A stretch of 64,000 nt of DNA from Diadema setosum (lineage: Eukaryota > Echinodermata > Echinoidea > Diadematoida > Diadematidae). The stretch covers positions 23,090,699 through 23,154,698 of the forward strand of contig CM067070.1 of NCBI GenBank assembly GCA_033980235.1, in the 5' to 3' direction. Position 1 is the first letter of the stretch. Every line of letters begins with the position of its first letter. The position numbers were made by a program, and so were the translations under genes. Below the pieces are notes generated by a model that was given only the letters and a program-made list of their open reading frames with translations, searched no databases and was not told where the DNA came from. Shown here piece after piece: positions 39,901-52,800 of the stretch.

Positions 39901-42900
39901 TACATACTTACATACATAGATACAGACGCCTATACATATTACATAATATTATATACATACATATAGGCAGGTTGATAGACAGTTGAACAGATGAACAGAT
40001 AGCTATAGATAGACGGGTGTATGGATGAATAGACAGATAGACATCATAGACAGATGGATGGTTGATAGAGAAACACATGAACAAGCAGATACACAGAGTA
40101 TCGGCGGACGTTATCTACCCCACAATAACTTCCGGTGTTCATGGCGGGGTCATTAGTCAAAGGAAGACAATAATGTTGTGACCCCAATTAAACGTGTAGA
40201 CAAAGGATGATTATAGGTCGCTATCTATGTACAGAAAAACATAATTATGGGTCATCATCCATTCACACAAAGCGATAATAAAGCAAAAGTTCGCATCAGT
40301 GTACCCAGAATGTGCCTAATCATTTCTCAGATATGCAGATACCGGAGGGTAGTACCCATCAGGGTATATTCTTGCAGGAGAAAAGTTCGTGTGAGCTTTA
40401 TACCCATGCCGTCAAAGTGACCGTACATTCAGTTTTTTTTTTCTTGTTTTTTTTTTTTATTTGTCTCATTGCGTAGCGGAAGCGAGACGTATAGGCGTTT
40501 CTTTTCCGTCGTCGTCGTAGGCGGCGGCGATGGCGTCATCAATTTGGTGTTCCCGATAACTTTTCAAAGGTTTGAGCTATGACCATCAAACTGACACCAA
40601 GAACGCTGGTCAAGTTCGAATTTTAATAAAGTCAGACCGGTCAAGGGGCAAAAGGGTCAATTAACTTTTCCTGGTAAGTCCGACAAGGTCAAAGGTCAAA
40701 CGGTCAATGAACGTTCTCTGAATAATCACCATACTTGCAATAATTATTTTGATGCACTGTCAACAACTCTCTACAGCTTTGAGCTGTGACCGCGAAACGT
40801 ACACCACTTGTAGGACCTACATCACCAGGTCCTAAAGATGCCCGGTCAAGTTCAAATATTGATGAAGTCCGAAAAGATCTACTGGTCAATGAACTTACAT
40901 TAAGAAAAACAACAACAACCCTGAACTCCTATTGCTTCATGCAGGCGAGACTGTGTTTAGCGTTTGCCCTGTTTATCTAAAGAAATGCACATTTCCCGTC
41001 TTCTGAAAGAAACAAGTCCAGAACCGTTCAGTCCTGGGGTTCTGTTTTTTATCATGCAATAAAATGAAAATGTGTGGAGTTCTCTTTATATTTTCTGTAG
41101 GGCCTATATTGTAATATTGTAATATGGCATCCCGGAATGTTACGATCTCCGCTCCCAACGCGGCACACGAGTTTTAAAAAATATAAGAAGAAAAAAAGAA
41201 AGAAACGTAATTTGTCATATAATTGACTTTATCACGTTTTCCTCTAATTCAACTGTTACGCTTTATTGAAACTTCTACATTAACCGAATCCACATAATGT
41301 GGCTGTGATTTGGCTCAGTCGGTGGCGTGTCATATACACCTCCAAATCCAAAGGACCCAGGTTCAATTCACGAGTCTTACTGAGCAATGTTGTGTGTAAT
41401 CATATCGTCCACTTTATTAAGAGGCGAAATCACTCTGTCCCTCTGATAGGACATAAAATGTAGGTCCCGTGTGTGAGAGTCACAACCCATGCACGTAAAA
41501 GGACCCCCTTCATTTATTCATCGCAAAGAGCAGGGTGCATAACCCGGTGAAATGGTTACCATGTATACCGGTTACATGCTCATATCCAACTGAACCCCTT
41601 AGAAGAGCACCTATAGACTCCATGGAAGAGCTATTCCTGCTGAATATGGGCTATCCAGCCATCTTCTCAGATGAGAAAATGAAACAAACAAACATGTTTG
41701 AGGATAAATTCCCCTCTAACAATTTGATATAAACATACCTCAGTCAGTTCAAATCATTGTTTATGTTTTCTGAACCTGGCCAGGTCAGAATTGTACAGGT
41801 TTCCTGTCAAAACAAAGAATTTGCATCCTATCGATTTCCCAAGCGGGCATAGAATGTAAATGATGAACCAGGAGCTCCCAGGGCTCGGTTGAAGGAAACC
41901 CGCTTTCCCGCGCCTAACCGGAAACCACTGTCGTATAGCGGTAAACTTGATATCATGAAATAAATATTGTACTGATGTGTATAATGAAAAGAGATATCAT
42001 GGAGCAACTCATGTATGAAGTGTACAGTAAAAATGTTATCCTTAATTCACATAGGTGTTTGAAGATATTGTCTGAATGCTTCCTTACTTGAAGAGTCTTA
42101 CTTGAAGAGTGGTTTAATTAAAACGAGATAAATTCGAACTGAACTGAACTGAACTGAGTATTGGACCGGGGTTCCAGGTTCCTCCTACACTAATAAAGAC
42201 CGGGGGCCCAGAAGATTTATTCAGCTGAAAAGGGTCACACTTTTCGATGGTCTCATCATATAAGGATGTGGCCAAGGGTCAATAAAATGAATTGCTGGCA
42301 AGTCACATCCTGTACCGTAAGCCTAGGGGCCACAAAAAGGGGCCCCGAAAATGGATTTATTCAGCCCAAGGGGGTCACGGACAAAAGTTGGTGGATATTG
42401 TTCCTTTTGGTGTACTTATCATGAAAACAGCAATGCCAGCTATTTTATCCTGTACGGGGCCCCAGACAATAGTCCCAAAGGGCCCCAGAAATATGGTATT
42501 ATTCAGCTGAAAAGGGTCACGGCTAATTTCTTTTGCAATGGAAGAAGTACCCATCAGAGATATCCAAAACACCAATGCAAGCTATTTTATCCTGTACGGG
42601 GCCCCAGACAGTAGCCCCAAAGTGCCCCACCCCCTATAGGCCCTACATAAAAACACACACATACATTGATTTTATTCAGCTGAAAAGAGTCAAGGCTAAT
42701 TTCTTTTGCAATGGAAGTAGTACCCATCAGAGATATCGAAAACACCAAAGCCAGCTATTTTATCCTGTACGGGGCCCCAGACAGTAGCCCCAAAGTGCCC
42801 CACCCCCTATAGGCCCTACGTACAAACACACACACACACACACCCATTGACTTTATTCAGCTGATAAGAGTCACGGCCAATTTCTTTTGCAATGGAAGTA

Positions 42901-43326
42901 GTACCCATCAGAGATATCCAAAACACCAAAGCCAGCTATTTTATCCTGCACGGGGCCCCAGACAGTAGCCCCAAAGTGCCCCCACACACACACATTAGTT
43001 TCATTCAGCTGAAAAGGGTCACGGCTAATTTTTCTTTTGCAATGGAAGTACTACCCATCAGAGAAATCCAAAATACCAAAGCCAGTTATTTTATCCTGCA
43101 CGGGGCCCCAGACAGTAGCCCCAAATTGCCCCCTTACCCCCTCCCCCACCCCCCACCCCCCCCCCCCACACACACACACACATTGATTTTATTCAGCTGA
43201 AAAGGGTCACGGCTACTTTCTTTCGCAATCGGAAGTAGTACTCTTCAGAGATATCCAAAACATTAAAGCCAGTTATTTTATCCTGTACGGGACCCCAGAC
43301 AGTAGCCCCAAAGTGCCCCCCCCCCC

Positions 43327-43368
<42 letters not shown>

Positions 43369-46300
43369 TGGTATCATTCAGCCGAAAAGGAACGGCTAAT
43401 TTCTTTTGCAATGGAAGTAGTACCCATGGGATATCCAAAATACCAAAGTCAGATATTTTATCCTGTACGGGGCCCCAGACAGTAGCTCCAAAGTGCTTTG
43501 TTTTCTTCTCTTCTTTGTCTTCATCTCTTCTTCTTCTTAAATATGCGCTCCTTCGTCTTCATTTTCGCGACAACGACAACGTCCTCCTCATCATCATCAG
43601 TTTTGCTGTTCTGGCAAACATTTTCCGGCGTATCGGCTACGTTCGATTTTAGAGCGGCGAGAGCGGAAGACATGCGTAATTGAGTTTGGGAAAGCGTAGG
43701 AACAGCGTAGCTAAAGCGGCCAACAGCGTTATCGAAGCAGGAATGAAGCGTCGTAGGAACAGGCCTTGATTTTATACGAGAGTAGAGAACTTAGTTAGAG
43801 CGTCTTTAAAGCAGGAAGGTCGTGCTTTGATCAAGAAAGCGGCGCAGCAGCGGGACCACGTCGGTGTCTAGTTTAGACTATTTCCCGTTCTTGTGCCGCT
43901 GTTACTACGGTCAGAAAAACCTGGAATTGTTACGCTCATCCTGCGGTATTTACACTGTCACTGCTCTCTCCCCGTTTGAGCTACGATTCAAAATAGGTCA
44001 ATCTTGATCGGGAGATGGGGAAGAAATTTTGAACAAGTTCAAAATTTCTTCCCGATCTGTAAAATTGCCAGATCCAACCCCGTCACCCAAACGCTGCTGC
44101 TACGATGCTCCCGGTCCCCGTAATTGTTTGCCGCTCTCTCCCGATCTGACAGATTGAATAGATCGGGATGCAGATCTTGATAGTGGAATTACATGTGGGG
44201 ACACTAAATTTAGGAACATTCCGTGGGGCCCCGTACAGCTATAACTGGTTTCGGTGTTTTTGATACCTCGTTGAGTACTACTTCCATTGCAAAAGAAATT
44301 ATAGCCGTGATTCTTTTCACTTAGAATAAAATAAAACGGGAACACTTTCCAGCTACTGGCTGGGGGCCCTTTAAAGAATAAAAATAACTGGATGGGTTTG
44401 TGTTTTACGTATCTCAACTGTTAATTCCACTGCCAGGAAAATAGGCATACATTTCATTTCATTTCATTTCATTTTTTATTTCATTTCCGGCCAAACCATA
44501 TGATATGACATTGCATATACACAAAGTCAGTACAAAGTAACTTTTACATGTCCAAATGAAATTTAAATACACGTCTTTTGTTTACATGAAACAAAAAACA
44601 TATTTTGGTAGAAGAAGTACAAGGACATGACTCTTTTCACCTAAAAACGCTTAATTCATATGGGGTGGGAATACCTTGGGGATATACCTGTCAAGGGCCC
44701 TGCATCCGGGCCAATTTGGCACCTCTTTTAATCCAATTCTTTAATGCTGAATTAAATTTAGCAAAAATTTAGCCTAGATGACATGGTAGTTCAATGTCAT
44801 GATCTCTTCATTCAAATTCATTTTGAAATATTCACATTACCTCTAACCTTATTCTAAATAACACTTTTTCAACTGAAATTCATATATAAGACAAGCACCA
44901 TTCCACTATCCGTTCATTAATAAATTCATAATGATATAGTCACGTGATCACGTATATGCTGCGCTCGTTCATTCAAATTGATTTCTGCGCATCTAATTTA
45001 ACATGTTCTGCAGTCAGTTAAACAAATATGTTCATGCTTGACCTCTTTCCTTATTTTCTTTCATCGTAGTTATTGTTTTGTAAGCATCATAACATTTCAT
45101 GTTTTCGTATTCGTTTAAAGGCATAATTTACCATTTGCAGGTGAAAGCATTAGTGCTTTAAAATAGTTCTAAAATGTGAGTTAGGGATAGAAACAACCAC
45201 TGTCAAAATTTGAATCCGTATAATTGATGTGAAGTGTTGTTAAATACACAAAATGTGAACAATAGTTATAATAAAAATGTTTCCAGACTAAACCGTATAC
45301 AGTTACGGTTTACTGAGAAAAACCCTGATATCTCCTTATATTTTAGGTTTTATTGCAAATATTTCATATGGTAGGATGTTTTATGATACAACAGACCTAC
45401 ACATATGCATCAAATGTGATATCTTGAACATTTTTTAAATCACTGCTCCCAAAGGTAAACTGGACCTTTAAGAGACTTTGACAACAGTTTTTTTAACGTG
45501 CTTATTGAATCCGAAGAAGTAAGAAGCCACAAATTATCTGGCCGTTACGAGCGCTTTATTACGAGCGGTCGGCCAGTTTCAGGAAGTCAAGGTTATGATC
45601 CTCAAATGTTTGGGTTTTTTTTTCATAATTCTTTCTATGTCTTCTAGAGATATACGTATGTATCTATTGTGCTGTCATGACTATAAAAAATCTGCATTAC
45701 TGGTACAATCCAGTTAATCTGCATTACTGGTACACATATAGGCCTATAATGACATGTATGAAAGAGAAGGAGCGTTACAGAACAACTAAATCCAGTTATA
45801 CTAGATAAAAAAATATGATACTTTTACTGCTTTATAACAGTAATTTATAGATGAAACAAGAACACATATAGAAAGACACGTTAAAATGTTCTCACCTTTA
45901 AAAAAAAAAAAGAAATAGCATGATGTAAATTTGAATGAACACGTTTGGAATTTGACTGTCTTTCGCGAAATTTAATGACTGAAATACCCTTTTCGGCAAG
46001 TCAAGGCGAATTTGAATGAACGTAGGGTACCAGCCAATTTGAATACCCATTTTACGAATTCGAACCTTCTATCAAATGAACCAACAAAAGTGCGAAATTG
46101 GCTGGGAAAACCTAACTGGCTTTGATGTTTTGGATATCTATGTTGTAAACTAAGGCCTACTTCGATTGTAAAAGAAAAACAACTATGACTCTTTTCAGCT
46201 AAATGATGTCATAATAATTATGTGGGGGAGGAGCACTTTATGGCTACTGTACCGGGCCCAGTACAGGATGAAATGACTGGTTTTCGTAATATGGTCATCT

Positions 46301-46739
46301 CGGTTGTGCACTATACAGAAGTATGCTTCCTTTGCAAATTTCTTGGGGTTTTGCTACTGTTACCTATAGGACCCCGTATACAGGATAAGATGACCTGCTT
46401 TTGGTGTTTGTGATATCTCTGTTTAGTAGGCCCTGATATTTACATTACATAAGAATTTGTAAGACCTTTTCAGCTGATTCACAGTACATGTATAATGGAT
46501 GGGACACTGTGGAGCTACTGTCTGGGGCTCCGTACAGGATAAAATAACTGGCCTTGGTGTGTTGAATATCTCTGATTGGTACTTCTTCCAGTGCAAAGGA
46601 AATTACCCGTCTTTGGGGCTACTGTCTGGGGCCCCGTACAGGATAAAATAACTGGCTTTGGTATTTTGAATATCTCTGATGGGTACTACTTCCATTGCAA
46701 AAGAAATGAGCCGTGACCCTTTTCAGCTGAATGAAACTA

Positions 46740-46812
<73 letters not shown>

Positions 46813-49800
46813 TGTGTGTGTGTGTAGGGGGGCACTTTGGGGCTACTGTCTGGGGACCCGTACAGGATAAAATAACTGGCTTTAGTGTTTTGGATATCTC
46901 TGATGAGTACCATTTCCGATTGCAAAAGAAAGTAGCCATGACCCTTTTCAGCTGCATAAAATCAATGTGTGTGCGTGTGTGTGTGGGGGGGGGGGGGAGG
47001 GAGCAATTTGGGGCTACTGACTGGGGCCCCGTGCAGGATAAAATAGCTGGCTTTGGTATTTTGGATATCTCTGATGGGTACTACTTCCATTGCAAAATAA
47101 ATTAGCCGTGGCCCTTTTCAGCTGAATGAGACTAATATGTGTGTGTGTGTGTGGGGGGGGGGGGGGCACTTTGGGGCTACTGTCTATGGGGCCCCGTACA
47201 GGATAAAATAGCTGGCTTTGGTGTTTTGGATATCTCTGATGGGTACTCCTTCCATTGCAAAAGAAATTAGCCGTGACCCTTTTCAGCTGAATAAAATCAA
47301 TGTGTGTGTGTTGGGGGGGGGGGGGGAGGGGGGGAGAGGGGGCAATTTGGGGCTACTGTCTGGGGCCCCGTGCTGGATAGAATAACTGGCTTTGGTATTT
47401 TGGATATCTCTGATGGCTACTACTTCCATTGCAAAAGAAATTAGCCGTGACCCTTTTTAGCTGAATGAAACTAATGTGTGTGTGTGTGGGGGGGGGGGGG
47501 GGCACTTTGGGGCTACTGTCTGGGGGCCCCGTACAGGATAAAATAGCTGGCTTTGGTGTTTTGGATATATCTGATGGGTACTCCTTCCATTGCAAAAGAA
47601 ATTAGCCGTGACTCTTTTCAGCTGAATAAAATCAATGTTTGTGTGTGTTTGTACGTAGGGCCTATAGGGGGTGGTGGGCACTTTGGGGCTACTGTCTGGG
47701 GCCCCGTACGGGATAAAATAGCTGGCATTGGTGTTTTGGATATCTTTGATGGGAACTACTTCCATTGCAAAAGAAATTAGCCGTGACCCTTCTCAGCTGA
47801 ATAACACCATATTTCTGGGGCCCTTTGGGGCTACTGTCTGGGGCCCCGTACAGGATAAAATAGCTGGCATTGCTGTTTTCATGATAAGTACACCAAAAGG
47901 AACAATATCCACCAACTTTTGTCCGTGACCCCCTTGGGCTGAATAAATCCATTTTCGGGGCCCCTTTTTGTGGCCCCTAGGCTTACGGTACAGGATGTGA
48001 CTTGCCAGCAATTCATTTTATTGACCCTTGGCCACATCCTTATATGATGAGACCATCGAAAAGTGTGACCCTTTTCAGCTGAACAAATCTTCTGGGCCCC
48101 CGGTCTATATTAGTGTAGGAGGAAGAAAGGTCCATATCCCCGGTTATAGGGTTGGGAAAATGCCTTGAACCAAGACTATACATGAACGCGCATGTGACTG
48201 ACGAGCCACATTGTTTTCTGTCTGCCTCCATCTCTCCGTCTCTGTCTCTCTCTTTCTCTCTCAGCTCCCCCCCCCCCCCCCCTTGTTCCTCTTCCGGTCA
48301 CACGATGATAACGTATACTTAGAGGATCCTGGTAGTAAACATTAGCAATGTAACCGGCGGGGTTGCTATGATTGGAATTATTTTTCGCAAGATGTTATTA
48401 TTCCCAAGCATTGTCTGTTTTTCGCGGCCACACCTTCTCACTATGGCACCTACACAGCACATTAAAGGCATTATTTACCATTTGCCGATGAAACAAAATC
48501 TCAGCTTCAGTGTTTCAAAATAGTTCTAAAATTTGAGTTAGGGATAGAAACATCCAATGTAAAAATATTAATCAGTATAATCAATGTTTTATATTGTTAC
48601 ATATACAAAATATGAAAAATAGTTATTTTTATTTATTATATACTATTGTTTGTAGAATAAATCATCTACAGTTATGGTTTATTGAGAAAAAAAATGATAT
48701 CTCCTTATCATTTAGGCTTCATTACAAATTCTGTATATGGTAGGATGTCTTGTGGTACACCTGACCCACATAAATGCATGAAATGCGATAACATTTTTAA
48801 ATCACAGTTTCCAATGGTAAACAATACCTTTAAAACACTACGATGACAGGTTGCAGATTATTGGAATTAATTTGAGCGCCCTCTGTTGTCTGTTTACCAC
48901 ATTCGAATTATTGTATTTTAGCATGGGGGAAATCTAGCGTGCATAATATGCAGAGACTGTTTAAATTACAAAAGCGAGCTATTAGAATAGTCTCGCATTC
49001 ACTGTATAGGGCGCCCTCCTTGCCATTTTTTTTCTTTGTCTATTTTAACTGTGTATGATATGTATTTATTACAGAGTGCAATATATATGTACTTATGTTA
49101 TAATGATATTTTACCTGTATCACAACTTGGGTATTTTAAATTAAACAAAGATAATCATAATTATGGCACAAGGAATTGTAAAAATGTTTACTTGCCTCTG
49201 ATTCGTACATCCTCTTACAAAAAGTCAATATTCTTTCAAGGCCCGCAAATCTGGAATTCTGTACACTCTGATGTGAAATGTAAGAAGACAGTAATAAGTT
49301 TTAAGAAAGCTTTCAAGCGTATTTTACTTGAAAAGTATTCTGGAATTACTCAATATCATTCTGAATTAATAGTAGAGGAGCATGACAGGGGTGTGTTTGT
49401 GTAAATGGCATCTTGTGTATTGTTAATGTGCTTGTGTATGTTTTGTTTGTGTATGTGTATGTATGCGAATATGCGCGCGTGTGCTGATTTTTTTTTTCAG
49501 TTACTGGTTATATAGTTTGTAGAAAGAAGAGACAATACACTGTATTTACTTTCCCGGGGTTAGTATTAAATAAGGCCCAGCGCCTTCTCATTAACCCCTT
49601 CACTTGATAACTTTGGTTGTTTGTTTGCTTGTTTGTCTATTTTGTCACTTTTCATGTTATACTTGTTATACTATTGTCACATTTTTATGTATGCATGTTT
49701 TATTAAGTGAAAATAAATGAAATGAATGAAATGAAATGAACTTCTCTATCTACAGTTGTAGTGCCCACGAAAGAACCTCAGGAGGAGGAGGAGGAGGAGG

Positions 49801-52800
49801 AGGAGGCACCGACACAGAGCGAAGGCACGCAGACTGTCAACATACCGGAACCGGAAATCGTTGTGGAGAATAATGAGGGTCAGTTGGCTTCAGTTTGGGA
49901 GTTTTCCGATAATGTTTGGACGTGATAAGTTTTAATGCCATGATGTGCGATACCCCAACATGTTCAAGTTAACTGTCATGATTAGTAAATGCAAACTCTA
50001 ATCTGATATAGCAATGGTAAAGGCGTTATAAAAAATAAAACTTTTAATGGCAAAATATTTGAATTTTGAAGTTCATAATCCTCATAAAATGATTATATCA
50101 TTGGCACCACATATTCAAATTATATGAGGTGATGATGTCAGAGGATTGTCATGAAAAAGTCATTGACCTATTCGTAAACCTTCTGTAAATTTTGTTTTGA
50201 AATGGCTGAGATATCCAGAAATGAATTAAAGGAAAGTATATATTCCGAATAATAGAATAGTTTGTTTTTGGATGTCTCAGCCAATTCAAAACATTTTTTT
50301 TTTGTTTAAATAAGCTTTGAACTCCCTTTGAAATGGTATGCTCTTTAATCTTAAATCTTTAATCTCTTTTATCTTAAAAGAGGTTTCTAATTATCTCACA
50401 CAAAAAAGTTGGAAACCTAATGAGCCCCATCTCAACCAAAACTACATCATCCGTTTAACTTTCAGATGAGAATGAGAGAAAGAGCACGTGCAGCGAGGAG
50501 GAGCAAGAACAGAGAGATGAGCTTCTCCACAGCCAGTCAAGCTCGAAAGGTACTGTACAGACCCCATTTTCCCCTCCTCATAATGTCTAGGGCTCACATC
50601 TGTTAATAAAATGGAATGTCCCAGACCCCTTCACAAAATCGTACCAAAGATACAAAAAAAAAAAATGAAGGAAAGAAATTAATTAAAAATCAATAATGCA
50701 GTTTGGCAAAAAAAAAAAAAAAAAAAAAAAAAAAACTGAATAGCTGCACATTTTGAGTATGAATTCCTCTACAAACTGCATTTTGGTTGGAAGATGAAAG
50801 CTTTTCTCATGGAATTTGAAGGGACTATATTCCATTGGGTGCATGTACAAAAAAGAAAAAATGGTGATTTTTTTGAGTGAAAACAACTCGTAGTCTGGCT
50901 TTGTGGACCCTTGGACAGAGTTTGAGCGGAAGAACCCGCCCTGGAAATTTGATGGATGAAAGGGTATATCTCACTTATCCAGGTTAGTGAAGATGAAACA
51001 CCTCATTTCTCCCAGCTATTTTACAGAATTTTGTGAATTTTGAATTTTAACACACGTCTCTATGGGGAATTATTTACCCGTGTGAGCCTGCCACCCATCC
51101 ATACACGGAACCTTGACTCGAGGGGGCGCTGTTCGGTGGCGTGGTGCAGAGCCGTATATAAAGAGTTCTGGCCAACTGCTAATTTGGACGCCATGTCGTT
51201 ACCGCGCGTATTACGCGTTACAGGGTTAGCGTTTACGCTCAGACGTAACAAAATAACCAAGCCAAATAAGGGGTAGTTAACAATGGGCATGGCACTGCGT
51301 ATGAGCGCACTTCAGTAACGACATGGCGCCTGTAGATCACGGGACCAGCTTTTGACCAATCACAGGCTTCAAAACACATAAGCCAAAAACCGAGTTGGCC
51401 AGACTCTCTTTATATACGACACTGGCGTGGTGCAGTGCCGTACACAGTATATACGGCACTGGCGTGGTGCAGTGCCGTATATTAAGAGAGTCTGGCCAAC
51501 TCATTAATTGAACGCCATGTCGTTACCCAGCGTACTGTGCGCTTATGGTTTTAGCGTGTGTGCTTTGCAGTCAGACCGCAACGTCCTGAAAAGCCTTCGC
51601 ATTTATCGTACGCGTATGCATGGACCTCGCGGACATGAATACGTAATGAGCTGGGAGACCACATTTTTAGAGTGTCTGTAAATCTAAACGACATTATCAA
51701 TCTTCATGATTTATATATCGATAAAAGGCTGAAGAGTTGTACTTTGATGAAATTCGACCACTTCAAAGTTTGTGACATATAAAATATACTGAACAAGGAA
51801 ATTATAAAACACAAAATTTGCATATTTTTCATTCTTCTTAAGGGGTACACTAGACCGACGAAATTAAGGTGGACCAAAATGGAAGAGGTATAAAATGAAA
51901 GAGGAAATATCATTCTATGAAAACATAATGACTTTATGTGGACTGATCCTATGAACGGGTCAGGTTGGCGAATAAATCATTGCGTTGTACAGTTAATTTT
52001 TGACGAGATTTCAGTTTGCCGCGAATACGCGTTTCTGATTGGTTAATTCCCTCTGAGTGGAGAGTTGAACGCACCTCGCGGAATGACAGTAAACGTGTAC
52101 TCTACATAACAGTAATACACTGTGTGTAGATGACAGTGTAGGACCCTATGGTGTGTGTGTGTGCGCGCGCACAATGTGTGTATACGCGCTCAGGTTCAGG
52201 CAACTGCAGCTGGTGTAAGATCTCCACGTAAACAACAAGAACAACACTCCACTCTGATCGACAGCTCAACTTTGGCTTGAACTTTTTTTTTTTTTGCCGG
52301 CACAACTAGATAAGAGTAGAGTGCATTAATAAATAGCATACAAATCAATAATAAAAGATCTAGCACTGTGTTTGCACACAGGAGTTCTCTGGGGCTCTCT
52401 TTTTGGTATCAGAATAAGTATTCCTTATTAATCCACTGTAAGTACATCGCTGAGTAATTTATCTAATGATACCCTGGGAGCGCATGTATCTCAAATTGCC
52501 ACACTATGATTTTTACTCGACGAGACTTTCAATTTTTATTGTTTTCTAAGCGAGGGACCAATTCAGTTCTTAGTGTGCTATTATAACAGGTATATCAAAA
52601 ACGTTGACTATCATTCATGTGGTGATTCAACCTATGAACGGGTCGGGTTGGCAATAAATAGAAAGCCTTGTTCTAATTTGTCTCAGGGTCGTTTGGAAAA
52701 TATCGATATAATGCAGAGATATGAATAATGGTATCATAAGCTCATTTTGTATAATGTAAGCATTGAAAGGTGTGATTTATTTCAAATATTCACAAACCAT

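Larger units (their letters stand above)
42179..48124. mobile_element. Long foldback element (5.9 kb) with tandem-unit arms
   Basis: Starts TTCCTCCTACACTAATAAAG and ends with the inverted ATTAGTGTAGGAGGAA. The left arm (42179 to about 43500) contains about six roughly 180-bp tandem units sharing CAATGGAAGTAGTACCCATC, ATCCAAAACACC, CGGGGCCCCAGACAGTAGCC and ATTCAGCTGAAAAGGGTCAC. The right arm (about 46560-48124) has at least eight in opposite orientation, with degraded units at 44200-44390 and 46130-46440. Outermost blocks (42292-42510 and 47793-48011) are almost identical. The centre is non-coding. This matches the foldback (TU-like) transposon plan known from sea urchins; that name is an analogy, not a sequence match. 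Confidence 0.85.
36057..49755 (+). other. Intron 4 (13.7 kb)
   Basis: Spans the transmembrane and tail exons, or is split in two by the optional exon at 39569-39616. Holds G runs, a piggyBac-like MITE, an internal duplication, a TA MITE, a SINE, a 5.9 kb foldback element and a LINE 3' end. The stretch 36200-37820 shows nothing recognisable. Confidence 0.75.

Noticed and set aside
42292..48011. Paired, nearly identical open frames on opposite strands with repeated [17 protein letters not shown] peptides
   Set aside because: They come from tandem units in the foldback arms. Frames are interrupted by microsatellites, no start is conserved, and both arms encode the same string, as expected from repeat DNA.
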